Of a stretch of DNA of 64,000 nucleotides, positions 42,600 through 51,336 are shown piece by piece (positions within the stretch are counted from its first letter, which is position 1; each line of letters starts with the position of its first letter). Below the pieces are notes generated by a model. The model made no database searches. It had not been told where the DNA came from and saw nothing but the letters and a program-made list of their open reading frames with translations. Both the position numbers and the translations under genes were made by a program. Source of the DNA: Epilithonimonas lactis (GTDB taxonomy: Bacteria > Bacteroidota > Bacteroidia > Flavobacteriales > Weeksellaceae); the NCBI RefSeq assembly GCF_900110605.1, contig NZ_FOFI01000001.1, forward strand, positions 496,001 through 560,000, given 5' to 3'.

Positions 42600-43076
42600 T
42601 TATTCAGCATCAATCAAAACTGCCAATTGGATACAGTTTTCATCAGAACGGTTACTCCAAGCGTGATTCGTTCCGGTTTGGATGACAATATCGCCAGCTT
42701 GCAAAAGCGTTTCGTCTGTATCGGTAATCAGAAAAATTTCTCCCGACAAAATAATGATATAATCCAGACTTTTGGTTTGGTGCATCAATGGATGAGGTTG
42801 TCCAGCAGGCGCTTCGATTCCCAGTTTTTCGTCTGGCGGAATCTGGACGTAGCGGAAGTAAGTTCCATTTTTGATGACACTTGGGATTGCGGAATTTTCT
42901 ATTGGTTTTTCTTGTTCAAAACTTGCAGGCATTTTGCTGGTTTGCCAAACGTCAGAAATGATTAATCCAGGAAAATGTTCTGAGACATTGGTGATGATTT
43001 CGTCTTTTGCAATGTAAGATTTTCCGCCTTTTGTTCCTGTGATGATTCTTCTTGGAATTGCTTTGATGTTGCTCAT
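42600..43076 (-). CDS. Cupin domain protein
   Basis: A 158-residue protein. Residues 80-158 form a cupin barrel with HPLMHQTKSLDYIIILSGEIFL and the second motif AGDIVIQTGTNHAWSN; the His and Glu positions fit metal binding. The first 60 residues include ITNVSEHFPGLIISDVWQ. It follows the MDR gene directly (start at 43076, MDR stop at 43077), so the pair is one operon facing the HxlR gene. Substrate unknown. Confidence 0.83.
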   Translation of the reverse strand: MSNIKAIPRRIITGTKGGKSYIAKDEIITNVSEHFPGLIISDVWQTSKMPASFEQEKPIENSAIPSVIKNGTYFRYVQIPPDEKLGIEAPAGQPHPLMHQTKSLDYIIILSGEIFLITDTDETLLQAGDIVIQTGTNHAWSNRSDENCIQLAVLIDAE

Positions 43077-44072
43077 TTATTCTTGATTTTGCATTATTAA
43101 TTTTTTGCCTTGCGTTTGATTGCTTTTTAGTAATTGCTGCGCATTTTCAGCAGTTTCGGCAGAAAGTCCACCTACAATTTTGATTGGTAAAGGTTTGACT
43201 TTTCCATCCTCGATGTATTGTTTGATTTGATTGAGAGATGTTCTGAAATGTTCGTAATTTTTCTCTTTTGCATAAATAAAATTTGAAATATTAAGAATCG
43301 TTGCGCCAACTCCGAAGAGTGAATCGTTGGCTTTTGGTGTGATGAAATGGGTCACGTTGGCGTAGATTCCGTTGGCTTTCAAAACGTCGGCGGAGATTTC
43401 TGATAATTGATGTCCTACTGCATCAATGACCAAATCGAATTTCTGATTTTGATTGATTTCTAAAATTTTCTCAGCTAAATCATCTTGTTTGTAATCGACA
43501 ATTTGATTTTCATTAATGCTAATCTCAATTAATTGATTAATGCTTTCTTGATTGCCAGCTGTGACAATAATTTTCTTATTTAAATTTCCTAAAATCAATC
43601 TCAAAATAAAATTCCCAACGCCGCCAGAAGCTCCGGTTATAAGAACACTTTCTATTTGATTCCAATCAACGCGATTGAAAATTTGCAGAGCAGTAATTCC
43701 GATAGAAGGCAAACCAGCTGCTTCTTCAAAACTGATTGAAGTTGGTTTTTTCGCAACAATGCCTTGTGGCAAAATAATTTCTTCAGCATAAGTTCCGTTG
43801 CTTCCCATACTTCCGCAAACGAAAAAAACTTCATCACCAATCGTCAAATCGGTCACATTCTTTCCAATTTCGACGATTATTCCGGAACCTTCTCTTCCAA
43901 GGATATTAGAAAATAAGTATTTCTTTTCGTGTTCATTTTCCCGCATCTGATAATCGATGGGATTGAAGCCAGACGCGATGATTTTGATTCGGACTTCATC
44001 TGGATTTATTGGTCTTAGCGTGACGGTTTCGTCTTTAAGCTGATTGTTGTCGTCTAGAATAATAGCTTTCAT
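43077..44072 (-). CDS. Zinc-independent MDR family oxidoreductase (quinone/alcohol type)
   Basis: A 331-residue NADPH-dependent reductase of the medium-chain superfamily. The N-terminal GroES-like domain includes GFNPIDYQMRE and ILGREGSGIIVEIG; the Rossmann part has VLITGASGGVGNFILRL near residue 145. It lacks the zinc-binding Cys set. The gene starts beside a -7 element at 44090 and next to a divergent HxlR regulator, a common arrangement for redox-stress genes. Confidence 0.85.
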   Translation of the reverse strand: MKAIILDDNNQLKDETVTLRPINPDEVRIKIIASGFNPIDYQMRENEHEKKYLFSNILGREGSGIIVEIGKNVTDLTIGDEVFFVCGSMGSNGTYAEEIILPQGIVAKKPTSISFEEAAGLPSIGITALQIFNRVDWNQIESVLITGASGGVGNFILRLILGNLNKKIIVTAGNQESINQLIEISINENQIVDYKQDDLAEKILEINQNQKFDLVIDAVGHQLSEISADVLKANGIYANVTHFITPKANDSLFGVGATILNISNFIYAKEKNYEHFRTSLNQIKQYIEDGKVKPLPIKIVGGLSAETAENAQQLLKSNQTQGKKLIMQNQE

Positions 44073-44089
44073 ATTACTTTATTTTAATA

Positions 44090-44097
44090 CAAAGTTA
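44090..44097 (-). promoter_or_regulatory. -7 element for the MDR/cupin operon
   Basis: The minus strand reads TAACTTTG, 17 bp upstream of the ATG at 44072. The HxlR operator candidate lies further upstream. Confidence 0.5.
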
Positions 44098-44119
44098 TTG
44101 GTAAAAAGCTTTAATTTTG

Positions 44120-44150
44120 TTAGTAGTTAACCAAAGGTTACTAGTTACCT
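44120..44150. promoter_or_regulatory. Candidate HxlR operator
   Basis: AGTTAACC-AAA-GGTTACT and the following CTAGTTACC are overlapping dyad and direct copies of a GGTTACT word. The site is between the MDR -7 element and the hxlR start, so binding could affect both genes. Confidence 0.4.
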
Positions 44151-44163
44151 TAATGAAATCGAT

Positions 44164-44535
44164 ATGAGTAAAATTGTTGTAAATAATATAGAAAGAGAAG
44201 CAACTTGCGGTGAAGAACTGATGGCGATGAGAGATTGTCTGGATATTCTGGGCGGCAAGTGGAAGCTGATGATATTGAGATATTTGACCAATCGGGAACA
44301 TCAAAAGTTGCATTTCAAAAAACTTCAACGCGAAATTAATGGAATCTCCGCCAAGATGCTCAGTAAGGAATTGAAAGAATTGGAAACCAATCTTCTCATC
44401 ACCAGAACTGTCGAAGATGACACGCAAATAATGGTTTTCTACGCCATTACGGAATACGGTAAAAGCGTCACGCCACTTACAGAAAATCTCGTCCGATGGG
44501 GAATCAAACACAGGAAAAAGATTATTGAAGGTTAA
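44164..44535 (+). CDS. HxlR family transcriptional regulator
   Basis: A 123-residue winged-helix regulator. The family pattern is C15 near ATCGEELM, followed by LDILGGKWKLMILRYL, the recognition helix region with ISAKMLSKELKELE, and the wing with YAITEYGKSVTPL. Redox-responsive members use the N-terminal Cys. It is divergent from the MDR/cupin operon, which it probably controls. Confidence 0.9.
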   Translation: MSKIVVNNIEREATCGEELMAMRDCLDILGGKWKLMILRYLTNREHQKLHFKKLQREINGISAKMLSKELKELETNLLITRTVEDDTQIMVFYAITEYGKSVTPLTENLVRWGIKHRKKIIEG

Positions 44536-44579
44536 TGCCAATATCCATAAAAATTAATTTTAAGATTGCATTTAATTTG

Positions 44580-44587
44580 TATATTTG
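44580..44587 (+). promoter_or_regulatory. -7 element for the lemA operon
   Basis: TATATTTG matches TAnnTTTG and lies 29 bp before the ATG at 44617. No -33 TTTG at the expected distance. Confidence 0.4.
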
Positions 44588-44616
44588 ATTAATTAACAAT
44601 TATAAAAACATAAAAT

Positions 44617-45219
44617 ATGAGAGGTAAAGGTTGCCTGGTTGTCGGTGTCGCATTATTGGTCATCGCAGCATTAGTTTTCTTTTGGGGATCTGGAAGATAT
44701 AATTCTATGGTTCAAGCGAATAATGACGTTCTGGAAAAATGGGCGAATGTAGAGACCGTGTATCAGAAACGTGCGAACTTGATCCCGAATCTTGAAAGAA
44801 CGGTAAAATCTTACGCAAAATTTGAGCAGGAAACATTGACTCAAGTGGTAGAAGCGAGAGCAAAAGCAACTTCTGTGAATGTGGACCCAACGAATATGAC
44901 AGAAGCGGATATGGCAAAATTCCAGCAGGCTCAAAGCCAATTGAGTGGTGCGCTAGGAAAATTATTGGTCGTGGTTGAGAAATATCCTGACCTGAAAGCT
45001 GATCAGCAATATATCAATTTCCAAAGAGAATATACTGCGATTGAGAACAGCATTCGTTCAGAAACCGTTTACTACAATGGTTCTGTGAAAGGTTTCAACA
45101 ATTTGGTTGAAAGTTTTCCTGGAAATATCGTAGCGGCATTTTTTCCAAAATTCCAACCTAAACCAACATTCAAAGCAACAGAAGGCGCACAAAATGCACC
45201 AAGTGTTTTCTCAGAATAA
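44617..45219 (+). CDS. lemA: LemA family protein
   Basis: A 200-residue membrane protein with one N-terminal segment (about 7-25) and a helical extracytoplasmic bundle. The LemA pattern is AWANVETVYQKRANLIPNL-like (here KWANVETVYQKRANLI) and EYTAIENSIRSETVYYNGSV with FPGNIVAAFF near the end. It is the first of three coupled genes with two TPM proteins, the usual LemA/TPM association. Function in bacteria is unclear. Confidence 0.93.
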   Translation: MRGKGCLVVGVALLVIAALVFFWGSGRYNSMVQANNDVLEKWANVETVYQKRANLIPNLERTVKSYAKFEQETLTQVVEARAKATSVNVDPTNMTEADMAKFQQAQSQLSGALGKLLVVVEKYPDLKADQQYINFQREYTAIENSIRSETVYYNGSVKGFNNLVESFPGNIVAAFFPKFQPKPTFKATEGAQNAPSVFSE

Positions 45220-45647
45220 TGAATCATTTTCTTACAAATACAGAGATGGCTTCCCTCGTGGAAGCCATCAAAATAGCTGAAGATCACTCCTCGGGAGAAA
45301 TTCGTGTGCATATCGATTCGACCTCCGAAACCAACTTTGCAGAGAAGGCTTTTGGCATCTTCAAATCTTTGGATATGCATTTGACCAAGGAAAGAAATGC
45401 CGTTCTATTCTATGTGAATTTTGAACAGCATTACCTCACGATCATTGGCGACGAAGGCATTCACAAAAAAGTGAAACAATCTTTTTGGGACACGATCCAT
45501 GATGAGATCACAGCTGAGTTTGCTAAAGAAAATTATTACAACGGACTGAAACAAGCCATCCTGAAAACAGGCTTCGAACTGAAAAAATATTTCCCTGTAA
45601 TTGGGGAAAATATCAATGAACTATCCAATGATATCAGCTTCTCTTAA
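45219..45647 (+). CDS. TPM domain protein
   Basis: A 142-residue soluble protein of the TPM (TLP18.3/Psb32/MOLO-1) family. HSSGEIRVHID near residue 23 is the family start and RNAVLFYVNFEQHYLTIIGDEGIH is the central strand pair. It lacks a signal peptide and membrane segments, unlike its neighbour. Its ATG overlaps the lemA stop by one base, so it is coupled. Confidence 0.88.
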   Translation: MNHFLTNTEMASLVEAIKIAEDHSSGEIRVHIDSTSETNFAEKAFGIFKSLDMHLTKERNAVLFYVNFEQHYLTIIGDEGIHKKVKQSFWDTIHDEITAEFAKENYYNGLKQAILKTGFELKKYFPVIGENINELSNDISFS

Positions 45648-46422
45648 ACGATATACGTTCGTATTATTCCTGCTCTTTGGTTTATTTGTCAAAGCTCAAC
45701 TTGTGCCCGAGAAACCAGCGGTACTTTATCCAGTTTATGATAAAGCCAATTTGCTTTCGGAAAGTGAAAAGGAGACGCTCAATCAAAAACTGATCAAATT
45801 TTCTGATTCTACTTCTACAGAGATCGAAGTTATCATTCTACCAACCACCAATGGAGAAGATGTCAATTATCTTGCGACAATGTATGGACAGAAATGGGGA
45901 ATCGGACAAAAAGGTGTTGATAATGGCGTTGTGTTCTTAATTGCAACGGAGGACAGGAAATTTTCTATTCAGCAAGGTCGAGCCGTTGAACAGTTTTTGA
46001 CAGCGTCAGTTGCAGGCCAAATTTTAGATTACTTGGTGATGCCAAGTTTCAAAAAAGGCGAATGGTACAATGGCATAGACCGTGGAACTTCTGCAATAAT
46101 GGAAGCCGTTCAGGGGAAATTCAAACCAATCGTCAAAAAACAGAACAAAGATGGCGGTATCAGTATTGGCTCACTTGTGTTGATTGTCATTATTATCATT
46201 ATTTTGATAAGCATAATGACCAAGAATAACCGAGGTAACGATGACGACGATGATTACACGCTTTCCCGAAAAGGTAGCCGAAGATACGGCGGCGGATTCT
46301 TCCCATTCCCAGGCAGTTTTGGCGGTGGTGGGTTTGGTGGCGGAAGCAGCGGTGGCGGCGGTTTCGGTGGCTTTGGCGGCGGCGGAAGTTTCGGCGGTGG
46401 CGGTGCTTCTGGAGGCTGGTAA
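45616..46422 (+). CDS. TPM domain protein with glycine-rich tail (YgcG-like)
   Basis: A 268-residue exported protein. A signal peptide ends with FVKA-Q. The TPM domain spans about residues 40-160 (ADLL-like LLSESEKETLNQKL, then EVIILPTTNG and GVVFLIATEDRKFSIQQGRAVEQFL). A membrane segment follows near residue 190, and the last 45 residues are Gly, Phe and Ser repeats. The frame starts within the previous gene, overlapping it by 32 bp. I prefer the ATG at 45616; 45628 is possible. Confidence 0.87.
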   Translation: MNYPMISASLKRYTFVLFLLFGLFVKAQLVPEKPAVLYPVYDKANLLSESEKETLNQKLIKFSDSTSTEIEVIILPTTNGEDVNYLATMYGQKWGIGQKGVDNGVVFLIATEDRKFSIQQGRAVEQFLTASVAGQILDYLVMPSFKKGEWYNGIDRGTSAIMEAVQGKFKPIVKKQNKDGGISIGSLVLIVIIIIILISIMTKNNRGNDDDDDYTLSRKGSRRYGGGFFPFPGSFGGGGFGGGSSGGGGFGGFGGGGSFGGGGASGGW

Positions 46423-46445
46423 ACTAATTAAGCTTAAAAATATTC

Positions 46446-46480
46446 AAGTCAAAATTCAGCGATGGATTTTGACTTTTTTT
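46446..46480 (+). terminator. Intrinsic terminator after the lemA/TPM operon
   Basis: AAGTCAAAAT and ATTTTGACTT form a perfect 10-bp stem with a 10-nt loop, followed by T. Confidence 0.85.
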
Positions 46481-46976
46481 ATCTCCAGAAATTCCAAACC
46501 TTACCATCAAATACAGCAACTGATTTGGAAACCGTGTCGTAGCAGATCATACCTGGGTAAGGACTTCTGACGTTGGTCTGTGGTGAGGCGACCTTTGGCA
46601 AGACCAATGCTTTGTCTGTGGCTTCCAAGACTAGAACGCCACTTGCTGAAGAAGTATTACTGCCGATGATGACGCCATTTCCAACTTCGGAACTTGTGTT
46701 CTGAGCTATTTTTGAAAGGTCTCCAGGATTCGTCAGGTCAACCCAAATATTGTTTTGTCTCATTTTTACTTTGAGGTCTGACCGGTCTACAACGAAGGTT
46801 CCATTTGCTGGGTTTGTAGGTAAGCTGGAAACAGCAGAAAGGATGAGTCCGTTGGTAGTGCCTGTAGCAAAATCCAAAATGGCACCACTGCTAGTAGGTG
46901 CTTTGCTGATGGCAACTTGTGATTTATAATTTTGAAAGCTTATAAAAATCGAAAATATTAAAATGGTTCTCTTCAT
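46479..46976 (-). CDS. Secreted protein with C-terminal module shared with its neighbour
   Basis: A 165-residue exported protein with a signal peptide (residues 1-17, ends SFQNYKS-like). The C-terminal part (GVLVLEATDKALVLP, then GMICYDTVSKSVAVFDG and KVWNFW) has the same order as the end of the upstream protein at 46979. I do not recognise the fold; the module resembles surface proteins of Chryseobacterium. The ATG at 46976 starts two bases after the upstream stop. Confidence 0.75.
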   Translation of the reverse strand: MKRTILIFSIFISFQNYKSQVAISKAPTSSGAILDFATGTTNGLILSAVSSLPTNPANGTFVVDRSDLKVKMRQNNIWVDLTNPGDLSKIAQNTSSEVGNGVIIGSNTSSASGVLVLEATDKALVLPKVASPQTNVRSPYPGMICYDTVSKSVAVFDGKVWNFWR

Positions 46977-46978
46977 TA

Positions 46979-48430
46979 TCAATCAATGCAAATTCTTTGA
47001 ATACAACGCCACGTCGTACCATTGTAAAGTTTAATACAGTTATCTGTCGTGTCGTAGATCAGCATTCCTTCCACAAGATTTGCGGTCGGAATTGATGCGG
47101 CTGTGGTTCTGGTGATCACCAAGCCTTTGTTTTGAGATTCCAGTGCAATGAATCCATTCGGAATACTAGTTGGCCAGGTAGGTGCTGCAGAGGCTTGGGT
47201 ATTGATTCCGACCCTTGTGGTATTGGTGCTTGCTGCGGTATTGAATGGCTTCGTACAATAACCGCCAGGGATAGTTACGGTCACAATGGCATTATCACAT
47301 TGGATCCCATCACAGATCTGATAGGAAAAAGTGATGACACTATTGCTCTGAGTGCCTGCTGCTGCAGTGTAAATGATATTATTGCCAGATACCACAGCTG
47401 TTCCTTCGGCCGGTGGCGTGTAGATTGTCAGCGTCACAGGATTGGACGAATTATAAAGGTCATTGTTCAAAACCGGGATTGTGACGGAAGTATTTGGATT
47501 GGTCGTTGCAGAATCATCATTAGCTAAGAAAAAGTCGAAGGTCTCTTCGTTATAAGCTAATATGCCTGGATCACTTTGTCCATTGAAACGATATTTGAAG
47601 GTCTTTACCGAAGCGGAATTTGTCGTATTGATACCAAAAGAAGTGATGTCTGTCGCAAACAAACGGATGTCTCTCACGCCATTGGTGTTCCAAACGGGTG
47701 TGTTTTGTTTGATCTCATAGAAGTCCATATTCCATTTGCCAACGGAAGGATTTTGTGTGTTGGACGAAAAGGTGATAGCAATATTATTACCCACCATCAC
47801 GCCATTGGCATCTTCAAACCAGGCTTCATCAAAACCAGTGGTTCCAGCATCTGCCTGCTGTGTGAAGAACATATCTGGAATCCCATCATTGATCTTTGTC
47901 GCATCCATAGGGAATTGTAAAGTGAACTCCAAAGGTATGGAGGAGGGAACGTTGGTCAAAGCAGAGCCAAGTCCCATGCCTTGCAAACCTCTGTTCAATG
48001 CGAGGGAAATTTTGTAATCAGGAAAAGTAAACGGTGGCTTTAGAGCTTGGTTGGTATTTCCATCAATGGCCGATGCAAAGGCAAATAAGAAAGGTCCTCC
48101 AGGTCCAGAAGTTGGTTCACCAGCAGCATTTCCAGGGAATTTGACATCTTTGATCGGCAGCGATCGGTATCTTGTGTTTTGAAATGCAACACCATTTGTG
48201 GTTAAGATAGAGTTGTTGACACCTGTAGAATAGACTCTTGTTGTAGTGCCATTGTTATATCGGAAACCCAAAAGTTCGCAATCGTTATTGATTGGAACAG
48301 AGGTCATTCCGCTATTCCAATAACCATTGAAATTACTGTAAATGTAATCTACCCTTTGAGAGAATGCAAATGAAGATAAGGCTAAACAAAAAAGAATTAA
48401 TGCGAAAAGATTTGTTTTTTTAGAGATCAT
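46979..48430 (-). CDS. Secreted protein with Ig-like domain and shared C-terminal module
   Basis: A 483-residue exported protein. Residues 1-24 are a signal peptide. The body has an N-terminal beta-rich part, then an Ig-like (cadherin/Big-type) domain around 300-385 with SVTIPVLNNDLYNSSNPVTLTI and GTAVVSGNNIIYTAAAG. The C-terminal 70 residues contain IALESQNKGLVITR and EGMLIYDTTDNCIKLYNG TTWRC, matching the downstream gene's end. No T9SS sorting signal is obvious. The pair probably forms a surface structure. Confidence 0.78.
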   Translation of the reverse strand: MISKKTNLFALILFCLALSSFAFSQRVDYIYSNFNGYWNSGMTSVPINNDCELLGFRYNNGTTTRVYSTGVNNSILTTNGVAFQNTRYRSLPIKDVKFPGNAAGEPTSGPGGPFLFAFASAIDGNTNQALKPPFTFPDYKISLALNRGLQGMGLGSALTNVPSSIPLEFTLQFPMDATKINDGIPDMFFTQQADAGTTGFDEAWFEDANGVMVGNNIAITFSSNTQNPSVGKWNMDFYEIKQNTPVWNTNGVRDIRLFATDITSFGINTTNSASVKTFKYRFNGQSDPGILAYNEETFDFFLANDDSATTNPNTSVTIPVLNNDLYNSSNPVTLTIYTPPAEGTAVVSGNNIIYTAAAGTQSNSVITFSYQICDGIQCDNAIVTVTIPGGYCTKPFNTAASTNTTRVGINTQASAAPTWPTSIPNGFIALESQNKGLVITRTTAASIPTANLVEGMLIYDTTDNCIKLYNGTTWRCIQRICID

Positions 48431-48589
48431 CTATTTTAATTAAACAGGTAGTGGTTTAATATTGGTATAATGCAAATATAAAATAATATGGTTGAAAATC
48501 CTCTAACAATGCGGGTTTATTAATGTAAACTTAATTCAATTTTAAACAAGAATTATGGAAAATTGAATAACTTACTTCAAAAATAATTC

Positions 48590-48620
48590 TTGATTTTTTT
48601 ACATTAATTGACTATATTTA
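48590..48620 (+). promoter_or_regulatory. Promoter of the KefF/Kef pair
   Basis: TTG at 48590, a 20-bp spacer and TATATTTA at 48613 fit the Bacteroidetes pattern, with transcription starting near 48627 before the TTG start codon at 48639. Confidence 0.45.
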
Positions 48621-48638
48621 CGAAAATCGCAGTCTCTT

Positions 48639-49163
48639 TTGAAGAAAACATTGGTACTTTTTGCGCATCCTTATTTCGAACATTCTACCACAAATATTAG
48701 ATTGTTAGAATGTTATGAGTCTATGCCAAATGTGACGTTCCGAGATCTGTACGAGGATTATCCCGATTTTCACATTCAGGCTTTTCGGGAGCGGAAGCGT
48801 ATTGTCGACTTCGAAAGGATCATTTTTCATTTCCCGATCATTTGGTTTGGATTGCCACCACTGCTGAAACTTTGGATCGATGAGGTTTTCGATATGCGTT
48901 GGATCTCCGAAGGACAGCTTAACATCTTGTCGGGAAAAGATGCCTTGGTCATTACCAGTGTTGGCGGAAGTGAGAACAATTACAGCAAGGAAGGAAAGTA
49001 TAAGACCACCGCAGAAAGTCTTCTGACTGGCTTGCAGGTTTCCCTGGATATCAATAATATAGAACTCAAAAAAACGCACATCATTTATAACGCAGATAAT
49101 TTGGACGATAAACAATTGGATGTTTCGTGTGAAGAATTATCAGAGATACTAAAAACAGAATGA
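48639..49163 (+). CDS. NAD(P)H oxidoreductase, KefF-like
   Basis: A 174-residue flavodoxin-like quinone oxidoreductase. It starts with TTG, giving LKKTLVLFAHPYFEHSTTN, and no ATG is available near. The flavin/active-site region contains FHFPIIWFGLPPLLKLWIDEVF and GSENNYSKEGKYKTT. It ends with an ATGA overlap into the Kef gene, matching the KefF-KefC pair of E. coli, where KefF is an accessory protein that activates KefC. Confidence 0.88.
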   Translation: MKKTLVLFAHPYFEHSTTNIRLLECYESMPNVTFRDLYEDYPDFHIQAFRERKRIVDFERIIFHFPIIWFGLPPLLKLWIDEVFDMRWISEGQLNILSGKDALVITSVGGSENNYSKEGKYKTTAESLLTGLQVSLDINNIELKKTHIIYNADNLDDKQLDVSCEELSEILKTE

Positions 49164-51013
49164 CAGAGAACTCAATTGCAATGACGATCCTGATTTTCTT
49201 GGGCGTTGCCATCATCATGGTGCCGCTGGGGAAAAAACTGGGTTTGAGTTCCGTCATCGGCTATCTGTTAGGTGGAATACTAATTGGCCCTTTTTGTTTA
49301 CAATTGACAGGAAGAGACGCCGAAGACATCATGCATGCTTCTGAATTGGGTGTCATCATGCTGTTGTTTCTGGTCGGCTTGGAATTGGAACCACAAAAAC
49401 TCTGGCAGATCAGAAAAAGGATTCTTGGACTTGGTTTAAGCCAAATGCTCCTAAGTATTGTTGGCATCTTCATTGTGTTCTACATTGCCGGATTTGGTCT
49501 TCAAAAATCTTTGATCATTTCGCTTTGTTTCGCCATGTCATCCACGGCTATCGTGCTGCAGACTTTGAAGGAAAAAAATCTCTTTCGGACCGTCAGCGGT
49601 GAATCTTCATTTTCAATTTTGCTTTTTCAAGATATTGCAGTGATTCCGATTTTGGCATTGTTACCATTTCTTTCGAGGTCGCAAAAAGCGGTGGCACAGG
49701 CGGAGCATGAGAAGATCTTGTTGCATTTCATCCCCGAATGGTTGCAACCATTTACCGTAATTGGAGCCGTTTTGATCCTGATTTTGTTAGGGAGATATAT
49801 CTTCATTCCATTCCTCAGATTTGTTTCCAGGTCGGGTCTCAATGAACTTTTGACCGCTGCTTCATTGTTCCTCGTGATCGGTGTTTCAGAATTGATGATC
49901 TCAATTGGATTGAGTCCTGCTTTAGGCGCGTTCATCGCCGGTGTGATGTTGGCCAATAGTGAGTTTCGTCACGAACTGGAAAGTAACATTGATCCATTTA
50001 AAGGTTTGTTGTTGGCCGTATTTTTCGTGAGTGTTGGTGCAACGATCAACTTTGATATCATCGCTTCAAAACCAGTTTTCATCTTTACGGCGGCCTTCAT
50101 TGTTTTGGCTATAAAAGCAATAGTTCTTTTTGGGATTGGAAAATATTATAAGATGAACAATGAGCAGAGTTTCTTCCTCGCCTTTGCATTGTCGCAGGTC
50201 GGTGAATTTGCTTTTGTTTTGATCAATTTCTCCGCCAGTTTATTTTTAATTGATTATCAAGCCAACTCAGAGTTGATGGCAATCGTAGCGATCACGATGT
50301 GTATTTCGCCATTGCTTTTGATCTTTAAAGAAAAAGTTCTCGACAAGCGATTTATCAAACAAAAATCTGAGGAAAACGTAGAACTCGGGATCATCAAACA
50401 ACGGAAGATCATCATCGTCGGATTCGGATATTTTGGAAGTACGGTAGGAAGATTGTTGAAAGCCAACGGCATCCGCTCCACGGTTTTGGACAATGATCCG
50501 GATCGCGTCGCGCTGTTGCGTTCCAACGGTTTCAACGTGTATTACGGCGACGCCACGAAGCCCGCGTTGTTACGTTCTGCCGGGATCGAAGAGGCGGAAT
50601 TGCTCGTGATCTGCCTGGATGATCCGGAGAAAAACAAATTCCTCGTCGATTACGTCAAAGAAAATTATCCCGATATCAAGATCTTCGTGAGAGCCAAAAA
50701 CCGTTTGGATGCCTACGAATTTCTCAACAAAAAGGTTGATAATATTTACCGCGAAACCTTGGGAACTGCCGTAGATATGGCTGTCGACATCCTAAAGGAA
50801 AACGGAATGCGAAAGTACACCGCCAGAAGAATGGGCAAACGTTTCATGATCATCGATAAAGCCATGACCAGACGACTGGCCAGGGAAAAAGACGAAAATA
50901 TGGTCACGTTCACCCTCAGAGAAACCTTGGAACGTGAGGCACAACTATTGGCTCTCGACAGCATTTCCTTCGAAGAAAACCATTGGAGCGGCGATGAGGA
51001 CGAGGATAAGTAA
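49160..51013 (+). CDS. Glutathione-gated-type potassium efflux system, KefB/KefC-like
   Basis: A 617-residue K+/H+ antiporter with about 12 membrane segments in residues 5-380, including LSPALGAFIAGVMLANSEFRHELES. The cytoplasmic part holds an NAD-binding RCK/TrkA-N domain with GFGYFGSTVGRLL from residue 421 and YYGDATKPALLRSAGIEEAE. In E. coli the system is activated by glutathione adducts; flavobacteria usually lack glutathione, so the gating thiol here is unclear. It is coupled by a 4-bp overlap to the KefF-like gene. A family A repeat follows. Confidence 0.9.
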   Translation: MTENSIAMTILIFLGVAIIMVPLGKKLGLSSVIGYLLGGILIGPFCLQLTGRDAEDIMHASELGVIMLLFLVGLELEPQKLWQIRKRILGLGLSQMLLSIVGIFIVFYIAGFGLQKSLIISLCFAMSSTAIVLQTLKEKNLFRTVSGESSFSILLFQDIAVIPILALLPFLSRSQKAVAQAEHEKILLHFIPEWLQPFTVIGAVLILILLGRYIFIPFLRFVSRSGLNELLTAASLFLVIGVSELMISIGLSPALGAFIAGVMLANSEFRHELESNIDPFKGLLLAVFFVSVGATINFDIIASKPVFIFTAAFIVLAIKAIVLFGIGKYYKMNNEQSFFLAFALSQVGEFAFVLINFSASLFLIDYQANSELMAIVAITMCISPLLLIFKEKVLDKRFIKQKSEENVELGIIKQRKIIIVGFGYFGSTVGRLLKANGIRSTVLDNDPDRVALLRSNGFNVYYGDATKPALLRSAGIEEAELLVICLDDPEKNKFLVDYVKENYPDIKIFVRAKNRLDAYEFLNKKVDNIYRETLGTAVDMAVDILKENGMRKYTARRMGKRFMIIDKAMTRRLAREKDENMVTFTLRETLEREAQLLALDSISFEENHWSGDEDEDK

Positions 51014-51336
51014 CTAGTTGATTCCTATTTGCGAACAGCTACAAATGGGAATTATTTGGGCAGCTTTTGACATCCGTTGAAACCTAATTTTTATTGTTTT
51101 TATGGCAGCTTTTCCGCCTTCCACTCCCGCTATTTTTGCCTTTGCTTTTCCAGCCACAAAAAATGAGCTCCGTTCAAGTCGGGCTGCGGATTTCAGTGTA
51201 AAAGGAACATTGGTCTTCGAAATCACGAAAATCGTTACGTAGCAGATCGATCAATTCCGAAATCATTACTTCCAAAAAGCAAGTCGATTATTCCCTCACT
51301 TTTCATTACTTTTATTCCCCAATTAATTTTTATTAT
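51014..51336. other. 323-bp intergenic stretch with a family A repeat
   Basis: The repeat at 51056-51187 fills the first half. The rest shows no gene and no clear promoter consensus. It precedes the M3 peptidase gene. Confidence 0.6.
51056..51187 (+). repeat. Family A dispersed element, copy 4 (long form)
   Basis: Nearly identical to copy 1 over 132 bp, with the duplicated GGCAGCTTTT start and the GTTCAAGTCGGGCTGC end. It begins 43 bp after the Kef stop codon. Short ORFs within it are artefacts. Confidence 0.85.

Noticed and set aside
7981-51187. Integron attC sites for the family A elements
   Set aside because: The ends lack the RYYYAAC and GTTRRRY boxes, and no integrase gene is present.
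51014-51226. 70-residue ORF within family A copy 4
   Set aside because: It is the same artefact as at 7765, produced by the repeat sequence.
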